From Flavipsychrobacter sp. (GTDB lineage: Bacteria; Bacteroidota; Bacteroidia; Chitinophagales; Chitinophagaceae): 60,788 nucleotides of DNA. Of the stretch, positions 16,171 to 24,999 are shown one piece after another; the stretch's first letter is position 1, and the number at the start of each line of letters is the position of its first letter. The DNA lies in assembly GCA_016786615.1 (NCBI GenBank), contig JAEUVX010000013.1, positions 1 to 60,788 of the forward strand. The letters run 5' to 3'. The translations under genes and the position numbers were made by a program. The notes below the pieces were generated by a model, which was not told where the DNA came from, made no database searches, and saw nothing but the letters and a program-made list of their open reading frames with translations.

Positions 16171-16866
16171 TTAAAATAAACGGTAGCCCAATGCTATTCC
16201 TGAATATTGCATTTTTACTGTAGATGCTTTATTGTCGGGGTTTGCCCTGATGTCGTAGAGGCTGCTTTCATGAAATATCAGGAAGCTATATCGCTCTTTA
16301 TATAAAAAGCGCAATTGCAATTTCAGTGCAATGTCGAGTGCGTTTACATCGTAAGAGTTCATGGTTGGGCTGTATTTAGATGGTGTAAACCACCCTTTTA
16401 CAATATATGTTTTGCCCTTTTCATCAACCAGTTCGTTGTTTTTATAATTTTTATAATTAAACCGCATATTGCCGGCAAGAAAGAAATTATAATTTATACC
16501 ACCGTCTATCCATGCCTGCAATTTGTCATCACTGTATGCTTTTACCGATAGCATCAGGGGTATGGATATATAGTGCATTCTGAACATCGTCAGGTAATAC
16601 GATTTGTCTTTCCCGAATGTCTCCTTTTGTACTGTATTGTACCCGCGAAGTGTGTACTGCACGCCTGTTTGTAAAGCAATATTTTTTGTTACAGGTACAG
16701 CAACTGATAAGCCTGCATTCGGACGTAAAATCGGGAGATATTTTTCTGTGTTTTTTGCATCAGCATACGATAATCCGGCACCAATGGTTGCATCGAGGTT
16801 TATCTGGGCAAATAATACCAATGGTAAAAATGATAAGGATAATATGGTGATGATTCGAATGAACAT
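16171..16866 (-). CDS. PorT-like outer-membrane beta-barrel protein
   Basis: Signal peptide 1-20 (VLFAQ). The body alternates membrane strands typical of the Bacteroidota small-barrel family (outer-membrane beta-barrel domain 2): ATIGAGLSYADAK, RPNAGLSVAVPVTKNIALQTGVQY, HYISIPLMLSVKAY, and WIDGGINYNFFLAGN. It ends with a terminal strand YSGIALGYRLF with aromatic C-terminus. It probably sits in the outer membrane; no ligand can be inferred. It stands alone with a short gap from the DUF1801 gene on the same strand. Confidence 0.83.
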   Translation of the reverse strand: MFIRIITILSLSFLPLVLFAQINLDATIGAGLSYADAKNTEKYLPILRPNAGLSVAVPVTKNIALQTGVQYTLRGYNTVQKETFGKDKSYYLTMFRMHYISIPLMLSVKAYSDDKLQAWIDGGINYNFFLAGNMRFNYKNYKNNELVDEKGKTYIVKGWFTPSKYSPTMNSYDVNALDIALKLQLRFLYKERYSFLIFHESSLYDIRANPDNKASTVKMQYSGIALGYRLF

Positions 16867-16992
16867 ATTGCGTAGTACAAGTTATACATACTTACGCATG
16901 TGCCATAGTTAAAGTTTTATGAATGCATCTGTTTGATAGATATTTAACACATCTGTGACATTGAGATTAACTATCGGTAATAAAGCTGCTCC

Positions 16993-18735
16993 TTAGTTCG
17001 CAAAAACCATACGATTTGTTTGTATCGGCTTGCCGTCTATCACCAGTGTGTATCCATAGGTTCCGGTTGCATTATACCCATGTTCATAAATCACTTCATT
17101 AATACCTGGCTGCAAGTTTACAGGCAATCGTTTAATGATGCGTCCTTGTATGTCTGTGATGTTGATGTACGCTTCTTTATATTGAATATTACTATTTACT
17201 TTAACTGAAATCATTGTTTTCTCATCGAATGGATTAGGTACGTTTTGCAGCAATTCTATATTCCTGTGTGTATTTGTCTGGTTTTGTACCGATAGCTTGC
17301 CCATCTGTTCTGCGGAGAATAAACTTTCAATATTGTTATTGTCAACAGCGGCAACGCTTACTATATAATTTGCCTGAGGCATATTAGCAATAGTACATTT
17401 GTTTGTATTGAAGGTATAAACACTGTCCCAATCGTTTCCTGTAGTACGAATAGCTACTCTGTATTTACTATAGTTTGCCGGGTCTGTAATGCTGATGCTG
17501 AGGTCTGTAGCTTGTTGGCCGGCAATGGTGGTGAAGTTGAATGTTGGCGTTTTTACACCTTGTGCTGCCATAGCTGCTGCATTCCCGTTTATTACTGCAT
17601 TTCTTGCCAGATAATTCAGGTTTACAAACAGGCTGTCAATAATAGTATCCGCGTTTGTGTCCACCCCGAGGATATCATCCGATGTATGTTGCCTGTCATC
17701 ATATCCGGGTGCGGTTACGTTGGCATCGCCATGCTCGTTGGCAGATGTAAAACGCATTGCTGCAAAACCATTTCTTCTGAAAGGGATGTGGTCGCCACCG
17801 CGGCCGGTCCTGTCTTCGTCCGTCATAATGTGTATACCCATTGGTACCGCTGCTGCAGGCAGTAGCATTTCTTTATATTCCAGTTTTATATAACGTGCCA
17901 GCTGTTTGTGCATAGAATTAAAACCCCCGAATGAAAATAGCCTTACGTGTGTGCTGTCTATTTCATTAAACCCCGGGCAGCTTGGCGGAGAAGATGTTTT
18001 ACCGCACATTACACCGCCAATTACATCATTATTCAAAACAGCTTTTATTTTGATGCCTTTAGCTACGGCATAGTCGGCAATTGCTTCAGCGCCTACAAGC
18101 CCTTGCTCTTCACCTATTGTGGTTATAAAGACGATGGTGTTTTTGAAAGTGTATTTGCTCATTACCCTTGCCAGTTCCATTACAAGTGCTGTACCACTGC
18201 CATTATCTTCCATGCCTTCGGCAATACAGGCAGTATCGCATAGTACCGCACATCGGCTGTCCATGTGTCCTTCGATAATGATAATGGATTTATCGCTGGT
18301 GTCGCTCCCTGGTAAAACTGCCATTACATTGCGATGTTGGGTAATATTACATACGTTCAGGTCGAACTGCAGGTAGCTAACGACTAACCTGTTTTCATTT
18401 TGTGAACTGAATTGCTGAAACTTATCGAAAACCCATCTGCGTGCCGCTCCAATACCTTTTGAAGCGGATAAGGTATCTGAGCCCGTATTGCGGTTTTGAA
18501 ATATTCGTAATCCTTCAAGGTAGGATAATAATGAATCTGTAGATATACGGTTATTAATGTCAGTACTGATGATTGCAGGGTCGGAAATTATAGTGCTTGC
18601 AGAATATATTGCCGGGTTGTAGCTGCCAAGCATTATTTGCTCAGCGGCAGTATTGGTGTTGAGCATGCTTGTTTGAGCAAGTGCATTTACAGCAATTGTA
18701 ATGCATAAGACAATTGTGGAATACAGCTTTTTCAT
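16993..18735 (-). CDS. Secreted M28-family metallopeptidase with T9SS sorting domain
   Basis: Signal peptide 1-20 (VNALA-QT). The peptidase domain carries the zinc ligands of family M28: His157 and Asp159 in EGHMDS, the bridging Asp177 in MEDNGSG, Glu209/Glu210 in GEEQG, Asp237 in LNNDVIG and probably His316 in GGDHIPF. A fibronectin-like region follows (about 400-480). The last 80 residues are a T9SS type A sorting domain (NVPNPFDEKTMISV...GTYGYTLVIDGK...TNRMVFAN). It is probably surface-anchored or released and cuts peptides. The ATG at 18735 starts a proper signal peptide; an upstream TTG does not. Confidence 0.92.
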   Translation of the reverse strand: MKKLYSTIVLCITIAVNALAQTSMLNTNTAAEQIMLGSYNPAIYSASTIISDPAIISTDINNRISTDSLLSYLEGLRIFQNRNTGSDTLSASKGIGAARRWVFDKFQQFSSQNENRLVVSYLQFDLNVCNITQHRNVMAVLPGSDTSDKSIIIIEGHMDSRCAVLCDTACIAEGMEDNGSGTALVMELARVMSKYTFKNTIVFITTIGEEQGLVGAEAIADYAVAKGIKIKAVLNNDVIGGVMCGKTSSPPSCPGFNEIDSTHVRLFSFGGFNSMHKQLARYIKLEYKEMLLPAAAVPMGIHIMTDEDRTGRGGDHIPFRRNGFAAMRFTSANEHGDANVTAPGYDDRQHTSDDILGVDTNADTIIDSLFVNLNYLARNAVINGNAAAMAAQGVKTPTFNFTTIAGQQATDLSISITDPANYSKYRVAIRTTGNDWDSVYTFNTNKCTIANMPQANYIVSVAAVDNNNIESLFSAEQMGKLSVQNQTNTHRNIELLQNVPNPFDEKTMISVKVNSNIQYKEAYINITDIQGRIIKRLPVNLQPGINEVIYEHGYNATGTYGYTLVIDGKPIQTNRMVFAN

Positions 18736-18795
18736 AATCTGCAATTTGGGTATTTGTAAATTATGCAAAAAAATATAGATATGGTAATGTTTCTG

Positions 18796-20136
18796 CTAAG
18801 CCTGTGCCCTTGGTAAGGATATGTGGAATACAGTTTGCTCGTTTGGAACGCTTTCAAACCATATGCTGCCATTTTGCAGTTCAATATAGTCTTTGCATAA
18901 TACCAACCCTAGCCCAATGCCTTTTTCATTATTGGTGCCGTATGTAGAGCGTATTTTAAGAGAGAAGATTTCTTTTTGTTGCTCCAGGGGTATGCCTTTG
19001 CCGCTATCGCTGATAGATATGATGACTTCCTTGTCGGTTTGTATAGTGTCAACAGTTATTTTGCCAAATGTAGGGGTGAATTTTATCGCATTGTTCAACA
19101 AATTGCGGACTACTAATTGCACCATATCCTCATCACAAATGGCCGATGCGGTTTTGCTGATGTTATTCGTAAAACTTATGTCTTTCTGAGATGCTATAGC
19201 GTGCTGTGTATTTATTGTACCTGCAAGTATATTGAACAAGTTTTGTTCCCTGAGTTTTGCGTGTACACCCTCCATTTGTGTTTTAGACCAGGATAGGAGG
19301 TTAAACAACAGGTCTGAAGTGTTTTTTGTGAGTGTCAGTAATTCTTTTTCTGCTACTGCTTTTTCCTGCGCATCCAACAGGTCTGAAGACAAGAGCTCCA
19401 TATAACTTTGTATTGTGTTCAGCGGGCTACGCAAGTCATGTGATACAATGGAGAAGAGTTTGTTTTTTTCACTATTTACTTTCTCTAATTCTTTATTGTG
19501 AGCTTCAATGGCATGAGCCTTGTCAGTCGCAGATTTTTTCTCGTAGTCGTAGTTGGCCCTGATAAAATCTAATGCAAAGAATGAAAACAGGAGCATTGTA
19601 ACATAAGTAACTATAAAATCTGTAACACGTGCACCTTCTCCAAGATAAGAATAATGAGCAGATTCAGGATTAAAGAAACTAATTATTAATAAAGATGCCC
19701 CCGTTACAATGTGCAATGCCGTCCAAACCGGATAAGTCTTTCTTGAAAAGATTGCTATCAAAAAGGTGTATGTGAGAAAAAAAGCTAATAGTGTAGGGCC
19801 ATTAATACCTGAATTATAGAAATAATTTAAGATGAGAAAGGCGTAGGAACTTCCTGCAAATATAATACGGCTGATATTGAACCTTTGCTTGAATCGAGAT
19901 AAATAATACAGGTATGAAAGCTCAATGAGTAACCCTAATATTATTAATAAGACATAGAGTGGATAGTTGAGAAAATAGTTGAACAATAAGGAGGGTAACA
20001 ACGCAAAGAATGCCGTTGTACATATTACATTAAACATCCTGTTTTCGAGCGAAAACGCTGAATGATGTCCGGTAATTAATCTGAATATGTTCTTTATCCT
20101 CTTTTTCAATGGCTTATCCTGATATGAGCCGTTCAA
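18796..20136 (-). CDS. Membrane sensor histidine kinase
   Basis: The first 195 residues hold about six hydrophobic helices (36-190) with short loops and no periplasmic domain, so the signal is sensed in or at the membrane. A short coiled segment leads to the HisKA motif FSIVSHDLRSPLN with the phospho-acceptor His233. The ATPase core has NNAIKF (348-353), DSGKGIP (377-383) and GIGLGL (406-411). No receiver domain or regulator gene is adjacent, so it is an orphan kinase. TTG at 20136 is used as the start because a TACTTTGC box lies 10 bases upstream and the next ATG would cut into the N-terminal segment. Confidence 0.9.
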   Translation of the reverse strand: MNGSYQDKPLKKRIKNIFRLITGHHSAFSLENRMFNVICTTAFFALLPSLLFNYFLNYPLYVLLIILGLLIELSYLYYLSRFKQRFNISRIIFAGSSYAFLILNYFYNSGINGPTLLAFFLTYTFLIAIFSRKTYPVWTALHIVTGASLLIISFFNPESAHYSYLGEGARVTDFIVTYVTMLLFSFFALDFIRANYDYEKKSATDKAHAIEAHNKELEKVNSEKNKLFSIVSHDLRSPLNTIQSYMELLSSDLLDAQEKAVAEKELLTLTKNTSDLLFNLLSWSKTQMEGVHAKLREQNLFNILAGTINTQHAIASQKDISFTNNISKTASAICDEDMVQLVVRNLLNNAIKFTPTFGKITVDTIQTDKEVIISISDSGKGIPLEQQKEIFSLKIRSTYGTNNEKGIGLGLVLCKDYIELQNGSIWFESVPNEQTVFHISLPRAQA

Positions 20137-20191
20137 TCCGGATATGCAAAGTACAAAATATATTTCTGGTTTAACAGGTGTATCACTACTG

Positions 20192-20953
20192 TTATTTCTC
20201 TCCGAGAATACCTGATGGCCTGATGCGTCTGCGCTTTTTTAATTTAAAGCCTTCTACACCATATTTGTTGATATGAGCTATGGCTTCTTCTACTGAGTCA
20301 GTATAGAGAAATAAATCTGTGTCTGTTCCTGAAATGGTTTTGTTTTTTACCATACCCTGTATATGTGCATATAGGTCTTTATGGTATTCTTTGCCCATAA
20401 GTACTACAGGGAATTTTTGAAACTTACCTGTTTGTATCAATGTGATGGCTTCAAAAAATTCGTCCAGTGTACCATAACCACCGGGCATAACAACAAATCC
20501 GTATGAGTATTTACTCAATATTGTTTTGCGTACAAAGAAATAATCAAAATCTACCCAATGGTCGAGGTATGGATTGGGTTTCTGTTCATGTGGTAATACA
20601 ATATTACAGCCTATAGATATACCCCCCGCTTCCTGTGCCCCTCTGTTAGCAGCCTCCATAATACCTGGGCCACCACCTGTCATTACTGTAAACCCCAGAC
20701 CTACTAATTCCCGTCCTATGTCTCTTGCTTGCTGATAGTATGGATGATCTTCTTTGAAACGTGCTGAACCGAAAACTGTTACACACGGGCCGAGAAAGTG
20801 CAGTTTTCGAAAGCCGTGGATGAACTGGCGCATTACTTTCAATAAAAATGTAAATTCTTTCCATCTTGATTGCGGGCCTTCCAGAAAGACTGCTTCTTTT
20901 GCTGAGCCGATGGGGGTAAACTGTTTCCCGTTTATATTATTTGTATCACCCAT
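20192..20953 (-). CDS. LOG-family protein (TIGR00730-type nucleotide hydrolase)
   Basis: A Rossmann-like cytosolic enzyme of the lysine-decarboxylase-like LOG group, which cleaves nucleoside 5'-monophosphates such as AMP or cytokinin nucleotides to the free base. The two signature motifs are GGGPGIMEAANRG (93-105) and PGGYGTLDE (157-165). Despite older annotation it is not a lysine decarboxylase. The length of 253 and the N-terminal extension are usual for the longer bacterial form. The ATG at 20953 directly abuts a 16-pair inverted repeat. A TTG three codons upstream lies inside that repeat and is rejected. Confidence 0.92.
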   Translation of the reverse strand: MGDTNNINGKQFTPIGSAKEAVFLEGPQSRWKEFTFLLKVMRQFIHGFRKLHFLGPCVTVFGSARFKEDHPYYQQARDIGRELVGLGFTVMTGGGPGIMEAANRGAQEAGGISIGCNIVLPHEQKPNPYLDHWVDFDYFFVRKTILSKYSYGFVVMPGGYGTLDEFFEAITLIQTGKFQKFPVVLMGKEYHKDLYAHIQGMVKNKTISGTDTDLFLYTDSVEEAIAHINKYGVEGFKLKKRRRIRPSGILGEK

Positions 20954-20996
20954 AAATAACAAATCCTTGCAACTAAGTTACAAGGATTTGTTATTT
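20954..20996. repeat. Perfect 16-bp inverted repeat next to the LOG start codon
   Basis: AAATAACAAATCCTTG and its exact reverse complement flank an 11-base centre (CAACTAAGTTA). The arms give a stable hairpin on either strand. On the minus strand it lies between the lipoprotein gene stop (21030) and the LOG ATG (20953), so it may end the upstream transcript or control LOG translation. There is no run of T long enough for a textbook terminator. Confidence 0.85.
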
Positions 20997-21029
20997 AACA
21001 CCTGTGCCATTCTACCCAAGCAGCATATT

Positions 21030-21665
21030 TTACCATTGAACGGTCAAATAATCTGCATAACCTGTAGTCCCCGCCATCACTATATAACCCACTTTGCTGC
21101 CATACAGGTTTTGTGCTGCTATCTCAAATAGTTTTGTACCGTTTACATATCCTATCCAATAATCGCCATCTTGCTCAAATTCTATATTGTTCCAGCCATT
21201 TACAATCGCGCTGTTGTATTGCCAGTCTATCATCGTCTTGACTGGTGTATTGGCATTACCTTCTTTGTACAGGGCAAAATATCCCTGGTCATCTAAGAAA
21301 AGCGAGTAGCCGTAATCATTGTTCGATACACCGAATACAAGCCCCATCGCATAGTTTGATTGTATACGTGTCTGTATCAGGAAGTTTCGGTTAGCGTTCA
21401 ATCCTGTTGATACCGCTACCGTATTTGTACCATCATTCACCGGATTGTAAACATATTTTAATTGCCCGTTTACCACTTTCACATACGCATCATTTGACAG
21501 GTCGCTGAACGACCAGTTATGCGCATCATAATCAAAATTATCATCAAATATGTTCTGATAACCTACGGGTGTAGTGGGGGTAGTATTATAATATTCATTC
21601 TTCACGCATGATGAAAGAAATACCACGCCGGCTAAAATCAATCCTATGTATTGTAAGCGTTTCAT
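21030..21665 (-). CDS. Lipoprotein with concanavalin/LamG-like fold, function unknown
   Basis: A lipoprotein signal peptide ends at LSSC (Cys20), so the protein is lipid-anchored, probably in the outer membrane. The rest has the pattern of a jelly-roll of the 3-keto-disaccharide hydrolase or LamG type: FDDNFDYDAHNWSF near 45-58, VVNGQLKYVY, QTRIQSNYAMGLVFG, NNIEFEQDGDYWIGYVNGTKLFE, and GYADYLTVQW at the end. No catalytic motif stands out. The ATG at 21665 is the only start giving a lipobox at the right distance; a longer reading frame upstream lacks one. Confidence 0.8.
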   Translation of the reverse strand: MKRLQYIGLILAGVVFLSSCVKNEYYNTTPTTPVGYQNIFDDNFDYDAHNWSFSDLSNDAYVKVVNGQLKYVYNPVNDGTNTVAVSTGLNANRNFLIQTRIQSNYAMGLVFGVSNNDYGYSLFLDDQGYFALYKEGNANTPVKTMIDWQYNSAIVNGWNNIEFEQDGDYWIGYVNGTKLFEIAAQNLYGSKVGYIVMAGTTGYADYLTVQW

Positions 21666-21780
21666 ATTGTTCAGTTGCTTATCAGGTATAAGGCAACAAG
21701 TATGCCTGTTTGCGTGCCATTCTGATTGTCGCTCCGCCATTTAACAAGCTTATAACATACCTTCGCGTAAATAAGCAATC

Positions 21781-22290
21781 ATGCAAAACCCGCGTACAGC
21801 AATATATTGGAAGGAAAAATTACAGTTGATAAGCCATGTGGAAGGAGGTGCTTTTAAGGAAACATATCGTGCCGGTTTAACATTTTCTCAACAGGTACTC
21901 ACCCCGGAACACAAAGGCAATCGTAATGCTGCTACCGGTATATATTTCCTGCTAGAGTATGGAGAGTTTTCTGCATTTCACCGCATTGCTTCTGATGAGA
22001 TGTGGCATCATTATGATGGTACATCATTGTATATATACGAAATAACTGTTGATGGCGAATTACTGATTCATAAACTGGGCTTGAATATAGAAAGCGGAGA
22101 GCAGCCTCAGATAGTAATACCTGCCGGTAGTTGGTTTGCATCGCGGGTGGAGGTACATGGTGGGTATTGTCTTTGTGGTTGTACAGTATCGCCGGGTTTT
22201 GATTTTGCCGATTTTGAACTGGCAGAAAAAAGCGTGTTGCAGCAACAATACCCGCAACACGCTGAAATAATATCACAACTTACCCGTTAG
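21781..22290 (+). CDS. DUF985 cupin protein
   Basis: A 169-residue soluble cupin. The DUF985 features are HVEGGAFKETYR (19-30), ATGIYFLLEYGEFSAFHRIASDEMWHHYDG (about 51-80, with the His/Glu metal-site residues), IPAGSWFASRV, and VSPGFDFADFELA near the end. The family is linked to small-molecule metal chemistry, but no substrate is known to me. It reads toward the convergent KOW-like gene and overlaps its stop by 4 bases. A weak TACCTTCG box lies 15 bases before the ATG. Confidence 0.9.
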   Translation: MQNPRTAIYWKEKLQLISHVEGGAFKETYRAGLTFSQQVLTPEHKGNRNAATGIYFLLEYGEFSAFHRIASDEMWHHYDGTSLYIYEITVDGELLIHKLGLNIESGEQPQIVIPAGSWFASRVEVHGGYCLCGCTVSPGFDFADFELAEKSVLQQQYPQHAEIISQLTR

Positions 22291-22832
22291 TCTTTACTGC
22301 TGCCTTTAAATTGGTGGTGTGTTTCCTTAAACAATACATTAAATGTTGTAAGCGATCCGTATATGGCAGTCACATACTGTTGCAGGTCTACTTTTTCTTC
22401 ATCTGTAAGTGTTTTATGAGCGTTGATTTTCTGTTCAATCAAACGTAGCCTGTCGCGCACCATTACTATTTTATGGAAGAAGGTTTCTATTGGTACTTCT
22501 TTTTCCTGCAAACCTGTTTCTCCGGGTTTAAGTATCATTATACCATTGTTCCACTTATTTCCCATTGGTACAAGTTGCATTTCGTGCAGGCGGCGTTCCA
22601 GTATATTATCCAATGCCTGTTCTATATCTGCAAGTGTTAAACCACTTGTAGCGGTGTCACTACCACCTTCTGTTGCCTGCAATACTTTCAGTTCATAGTC
22701 TTTATTAATACTCTTGGTGCCATTCTGAGATTTAAACCAGATAGTATAAGTTTCACTTGCAACATCAACTATTACACCTTTGCCAAAATGAGGGTGCTCT
22801 ACTCTTGAGCCGATTCCTAAATTCGTTTCCAT
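22287..22832 (-). CDS. Hypothetical protein with KOW/Tudor-like N-terminus
   Basis: The N-terminal 50 residues (GIGSRVEHPHFGKGVIVDV...YTIWFKSQNGTKSI) match the small SH3/Tudor-like barrel seen at the C-terminus of UvrD/PcrA helicases and in DUF3553-like proteins, which often contact nucleic acid or RNA polymerase. The remainder is helical, with predicted coiled stretches (RDRLRLIEQKINAHKTLTDEEKVDLQQYV). No catalytic motif is visible. The divergent neighbour is the exosortase unit. I cannot name the family. Confidence 0.75.
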   Translation of the reverse strand: METNLGIGSRVEHPHFGKGVIVDVASETYTIWFKSQNGTKSINKDYELKVLQATEGGSDTATSGLTLADIEQALDNILERRLHEMQLVPMGNKWNNGIMILKPGETGLQEKEVPIETFFHKIVMVRDRLRLIEQKINAHKTLTDEEKVDLQQYVTAIYGSLTTFNVLFKETHHQFKGSSKD

Positions 22833-22986
22833 ACGCTAATATACTAATTACAGTGCTATCACTGATTTTCAATTCGTTGTTTCGTTACCGGTTAACGGCT
22901 CGTTAATCAATTGCAAATTTGTAGTTCACGAACTTCCTTTTCTGTGTTATCAGCTCACTAACAAGAGGTTAAAAACCATGATTTGC

Positions 22987-23018
22987 TTGCATAAAGGATG
23001 GGCTGTATTGCATATTTG
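22987..23018 (+). promoter_or_regulatory. Promoter of the PID-CTERM/exosortase pair
   Basis: A TTG at 22987-22989 and CATATTTG at 23011-23018 (7 of 8 matches to TAnnTTTG) are 21 bases apart, the spacing expected between -33 and -7 elements of Bacteroidota. Transcription would start near 23024, giving a leader of about 40 bases before the ATG at 23066. Confidence 0.5.
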
Positions 23019-23065
23019 CAGCACTATAATACAAACCAATCGTTTACCACTTAAAAAACTAAAAA

Positions 23066-23263
23066 ATGAAAAAACACATTATGCTGACAGCAGTTTTCGT
23101 TACGATGACTGTAGCAGCAATCGCACAGACTGCAAGTAATTGTGTGCCTGTAGATGGCGGCCTGAGTTTATTGGTTGCAGCAGGTATTGCAGGTTACAGC
23201 GCAAAGAAAGTTGCTGAAAAGAAAAAACAATCTAAGGATAATACTCAAATCAAAGAGAAATAG
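23066..23263 (+). CDS. 65-residue PID-CTERM protein, predicted exosortase substrate
   Basis: The protein has a signal peptide (1-20, ending AAIA-QT), only about seven residues (QTASNCV), then PVDGG (28-32), a short hydrophobic helix (LSLLVAAGIAGYSA, 33-46) and a Lys-rich tail. The C-terminal tripartite layout (motif, helix, basic tail) is that of exosortase sorting signals; PVDGG resembles the P-I-D-G-G signature of the Bacteroidota PID-CTERM group as I recall it. There is nearly no passenger, so the mature product after both cuts would be a very short peptide containing Cys26. It lies immediately upstream of the exosortase gene, whose ATG is 6 bases past its stop. Confidence 0.82.
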   Translation: MKKHIMLTAVFVTMTVAAIAQTASNCVPVDGGLSLLVAAGIAGYSAKKVAEKKKQSKDNTQIKEK

Positions 23264-23269
23264 TTGAGT

Positions 23270-23797
23270 ATGGTTGCACAAACAACCAGGTTATACCGGG
23301 AGCTACCTCAAAGTGTCAGGCACTTCCTTGTTAAGACAGCTCTGTTACTTTCAGGTTGGCTCGCGGTATATCACCTGCTTTTAAAACCGTTTCGTTTCCC
23401 CGATAAGTATCTTACAAATATCGTAATCGATGGTACAGTGTACTTACTTCAATTACTTGGTTTTGATACCGTAAGCAAAGGGCAATGGGTATATATCAAT
23501 AATGAGTTTTCTGTAGGCATTGCTGACCAGTGCAACGGGCTTGAATTGATGGTGTTGTTCATCGGCTTTTTATTAGCGATTGGGGGTACTGTCAAATCGA
23601 AGCTGTTGTATATGCTTAATGGTGTTATACTGATTTTTGTCCTCAACGTTGTGCGTTGCACAGCCCTTGCATATATGACTCATATTAATGCGCCGCTAAT
23701 TGATTTTGCGCACCATTACGCGTTCAAATTGGTTATATACGCGGTGATATTTATGATGTGGTATCTGTATAGTCAAAAAGAAAAAAAGTATAGCTAA
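23270..23797 (+). CDS. Exosortase/archaeosortase family protein (XrtX-like)
   Basis: A small polytopic membrane transpeptidase that recognises a C-terminal sorting signal and transfers the protein to an unknown acceptor. With the start at 23270 the triad is Cys88 in ADQCNGLEL, Arg129 in NVVRCTAL and His148 or His149 in FAHHYAF, in the expected order and spacing. About six helices are visible in 175 residues, the compact length of the Bacteroidota branch; it lacks the long EpsI-like fusion of PEP-CTERM exosortases. The name XrtX is a family guess. A TTG at 23264 directly follows the upstream stop; the ATG two codons later is preferred. It overlaps the convergent permease gene by 4 bases. Confidence 0.88.
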   Translation: MVAQTTRLYRELPQSVRHFLVKTALLLSGWLAVYHLLLKPFRFPDKYLTNIVIDGTVYLLQLLGFDTVSKGQWVYINNEFSVGIADQCNGLELMVLFIGFLLAIGGTVKSKLLYMLNGVILIFVLNVVRCTALAYMTHINAPLIDFAHHYAFKLVIYAVIFMMWYLYSQKEKKYS

Positions 23798-24999
23798 CCG
23801 TTGCTGCGAAGAGCAGTGAAAATAGACCTTGTTACAAAAATCAATAGTGTTCCTGCGCTTAATATCAGTGCAGTCCATACCGGCAATCCAGGGGAATCGG
23901 GTAGTGATATATTCATTGATATCAGGCGCGTTGAGGCTATGTCCTGTATGGTGGTAGCAACAATTGCCGACATGCCTAATGCAATGATGATCAGCGGTAC
24001 AAAGCGCCTGAGCATAAACATGGCAAGATAGCGGGGGCTGTATCCCATTAACAGCAGAAGCGATAGAGATTGCTTTGCTTTAGCAATGGTCAATTCTATA
24101 AAGAGGATGAATACCAACGTACCTATACCCATCAGTAGTATAGCCAGCAGTCCTGTGCCGGATGCTACCGTTTCTACAACACTGCGCATACGGTTCCATC
24201 TCAGTTGTTCGCTATTGGTGGTATAGTCGTTTTTACTCAGAAACTCCGCAAAACGTTTGTCGCTCGGGTCATTTACCTTTAGTATTAGGCGCGATGGTGC
24301 AATGGGTATTGTAGGGGCAAATGTTTTATTGCCGTATTCTATAAATGATTGCGGTACAAGTACAGAGCTGATACGGTCACTGAAACCGATTACACGTCCT
24401 GTATAGTGTTCTGTATAACCTCCCTTCCCGATAGTAAGGTCGAAGGCTAAAGCTTGTATGGTTGCCTGTGATAATTGCGGCATGTTCTGGCTTAAAGCAA
24501 AGCCGTAATTATACATGTTCAGAAAGTCGGAAGATAGTATAATGGGTACTTGAGTGTTGCCGGGCTCCCAACTCCATCCGAAAGGGCGTTTGTCCATAAA
24601 CCTGTCTGGTACGGCTTCCAGAAACATATCTGTAGCAAACCCGTTGGCTATGCTCAGTGATGCATAAACAGGAAACCTGTTCGATATCAGCATACCTACA
24701 TCCTCCACCTGCGGTGCGGCAGCAACAGCCTCAATTTGCCTTGGTGTAAACAACGAGGCATTTTTTTTGCCCATCATTTCATTGGTTACATTTTTACCTA
24801 TGGTGAGGAATGTACTGCCGAGGCTATCGTTATTGACGCTGCCGTTTAATATCAGGCTGAAGTTCCACCATATCATAACCGCTACCAGCAGTAGTGTGGT
24901 GCCGGCAAATAGCGCAAGCAGTGATATCCACAACCGGTTGTTGCTGCGGTGGCGTAGCAGTAGCTTGCTTACCAGTTTCGATTGTTTCAGTGGTTTCAC
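23794..24999 (-). CDS. ABC transporter permease, FtsX-like
   Basis: A 401-residue inner-membrane protein with one helix near residues 22-45, a long extracytoplasmic domain of about 220 residues (PQVEDVGMLISNRFPVYASL...VNDPSDKRFAEFL), then three C-terminal helices (near 285-310, 330-355 and 370-395). This is the FtsX/MacB/LolC topology used in lipoprotein extraction and mechanotransmission rather than import. It starts at GTG, which overlaps the ATPase stop as GTGA. No adaptor or outer-membrane channel gene is nearby, so the substrate cannot be assigned. Confidence 0.85.
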   Translation of the reverse strand: MKPLKQSKLVSKLLLRHRSNNRLWISLLALFAGTTLLLVAVMIWWNFSLILNGSVNNDSLGSTFLTIGKNVTNEMMGKKNASLFTPRQIEAVAAAPQVEDVGMLISNRFPVYASLSIANGFATDMFLEAVPDRFMDKRPFGWSWEPGNTQVPIILSSDFLNMYNYGFALSQNMPQLSQATIQALAFDLTIGKGGYTEHYTGRVIGFSDRISSVLVPQSFIEYGNKTFAPTIPIAPSRLILKVNDPSDKRFAEFLSKNDYTTNSEQLRWNRMRSVVETVASGTGLLAILLMGIGTLVFILFIELTIAKAKQSLSLLLLMGYSPRYLAMFMLRRFVPLIIIALGMSAIVATTIQDIASTRLISMNISLPDSPGLPVWTALILSAGTLLIFVTRSIFTALRSNG

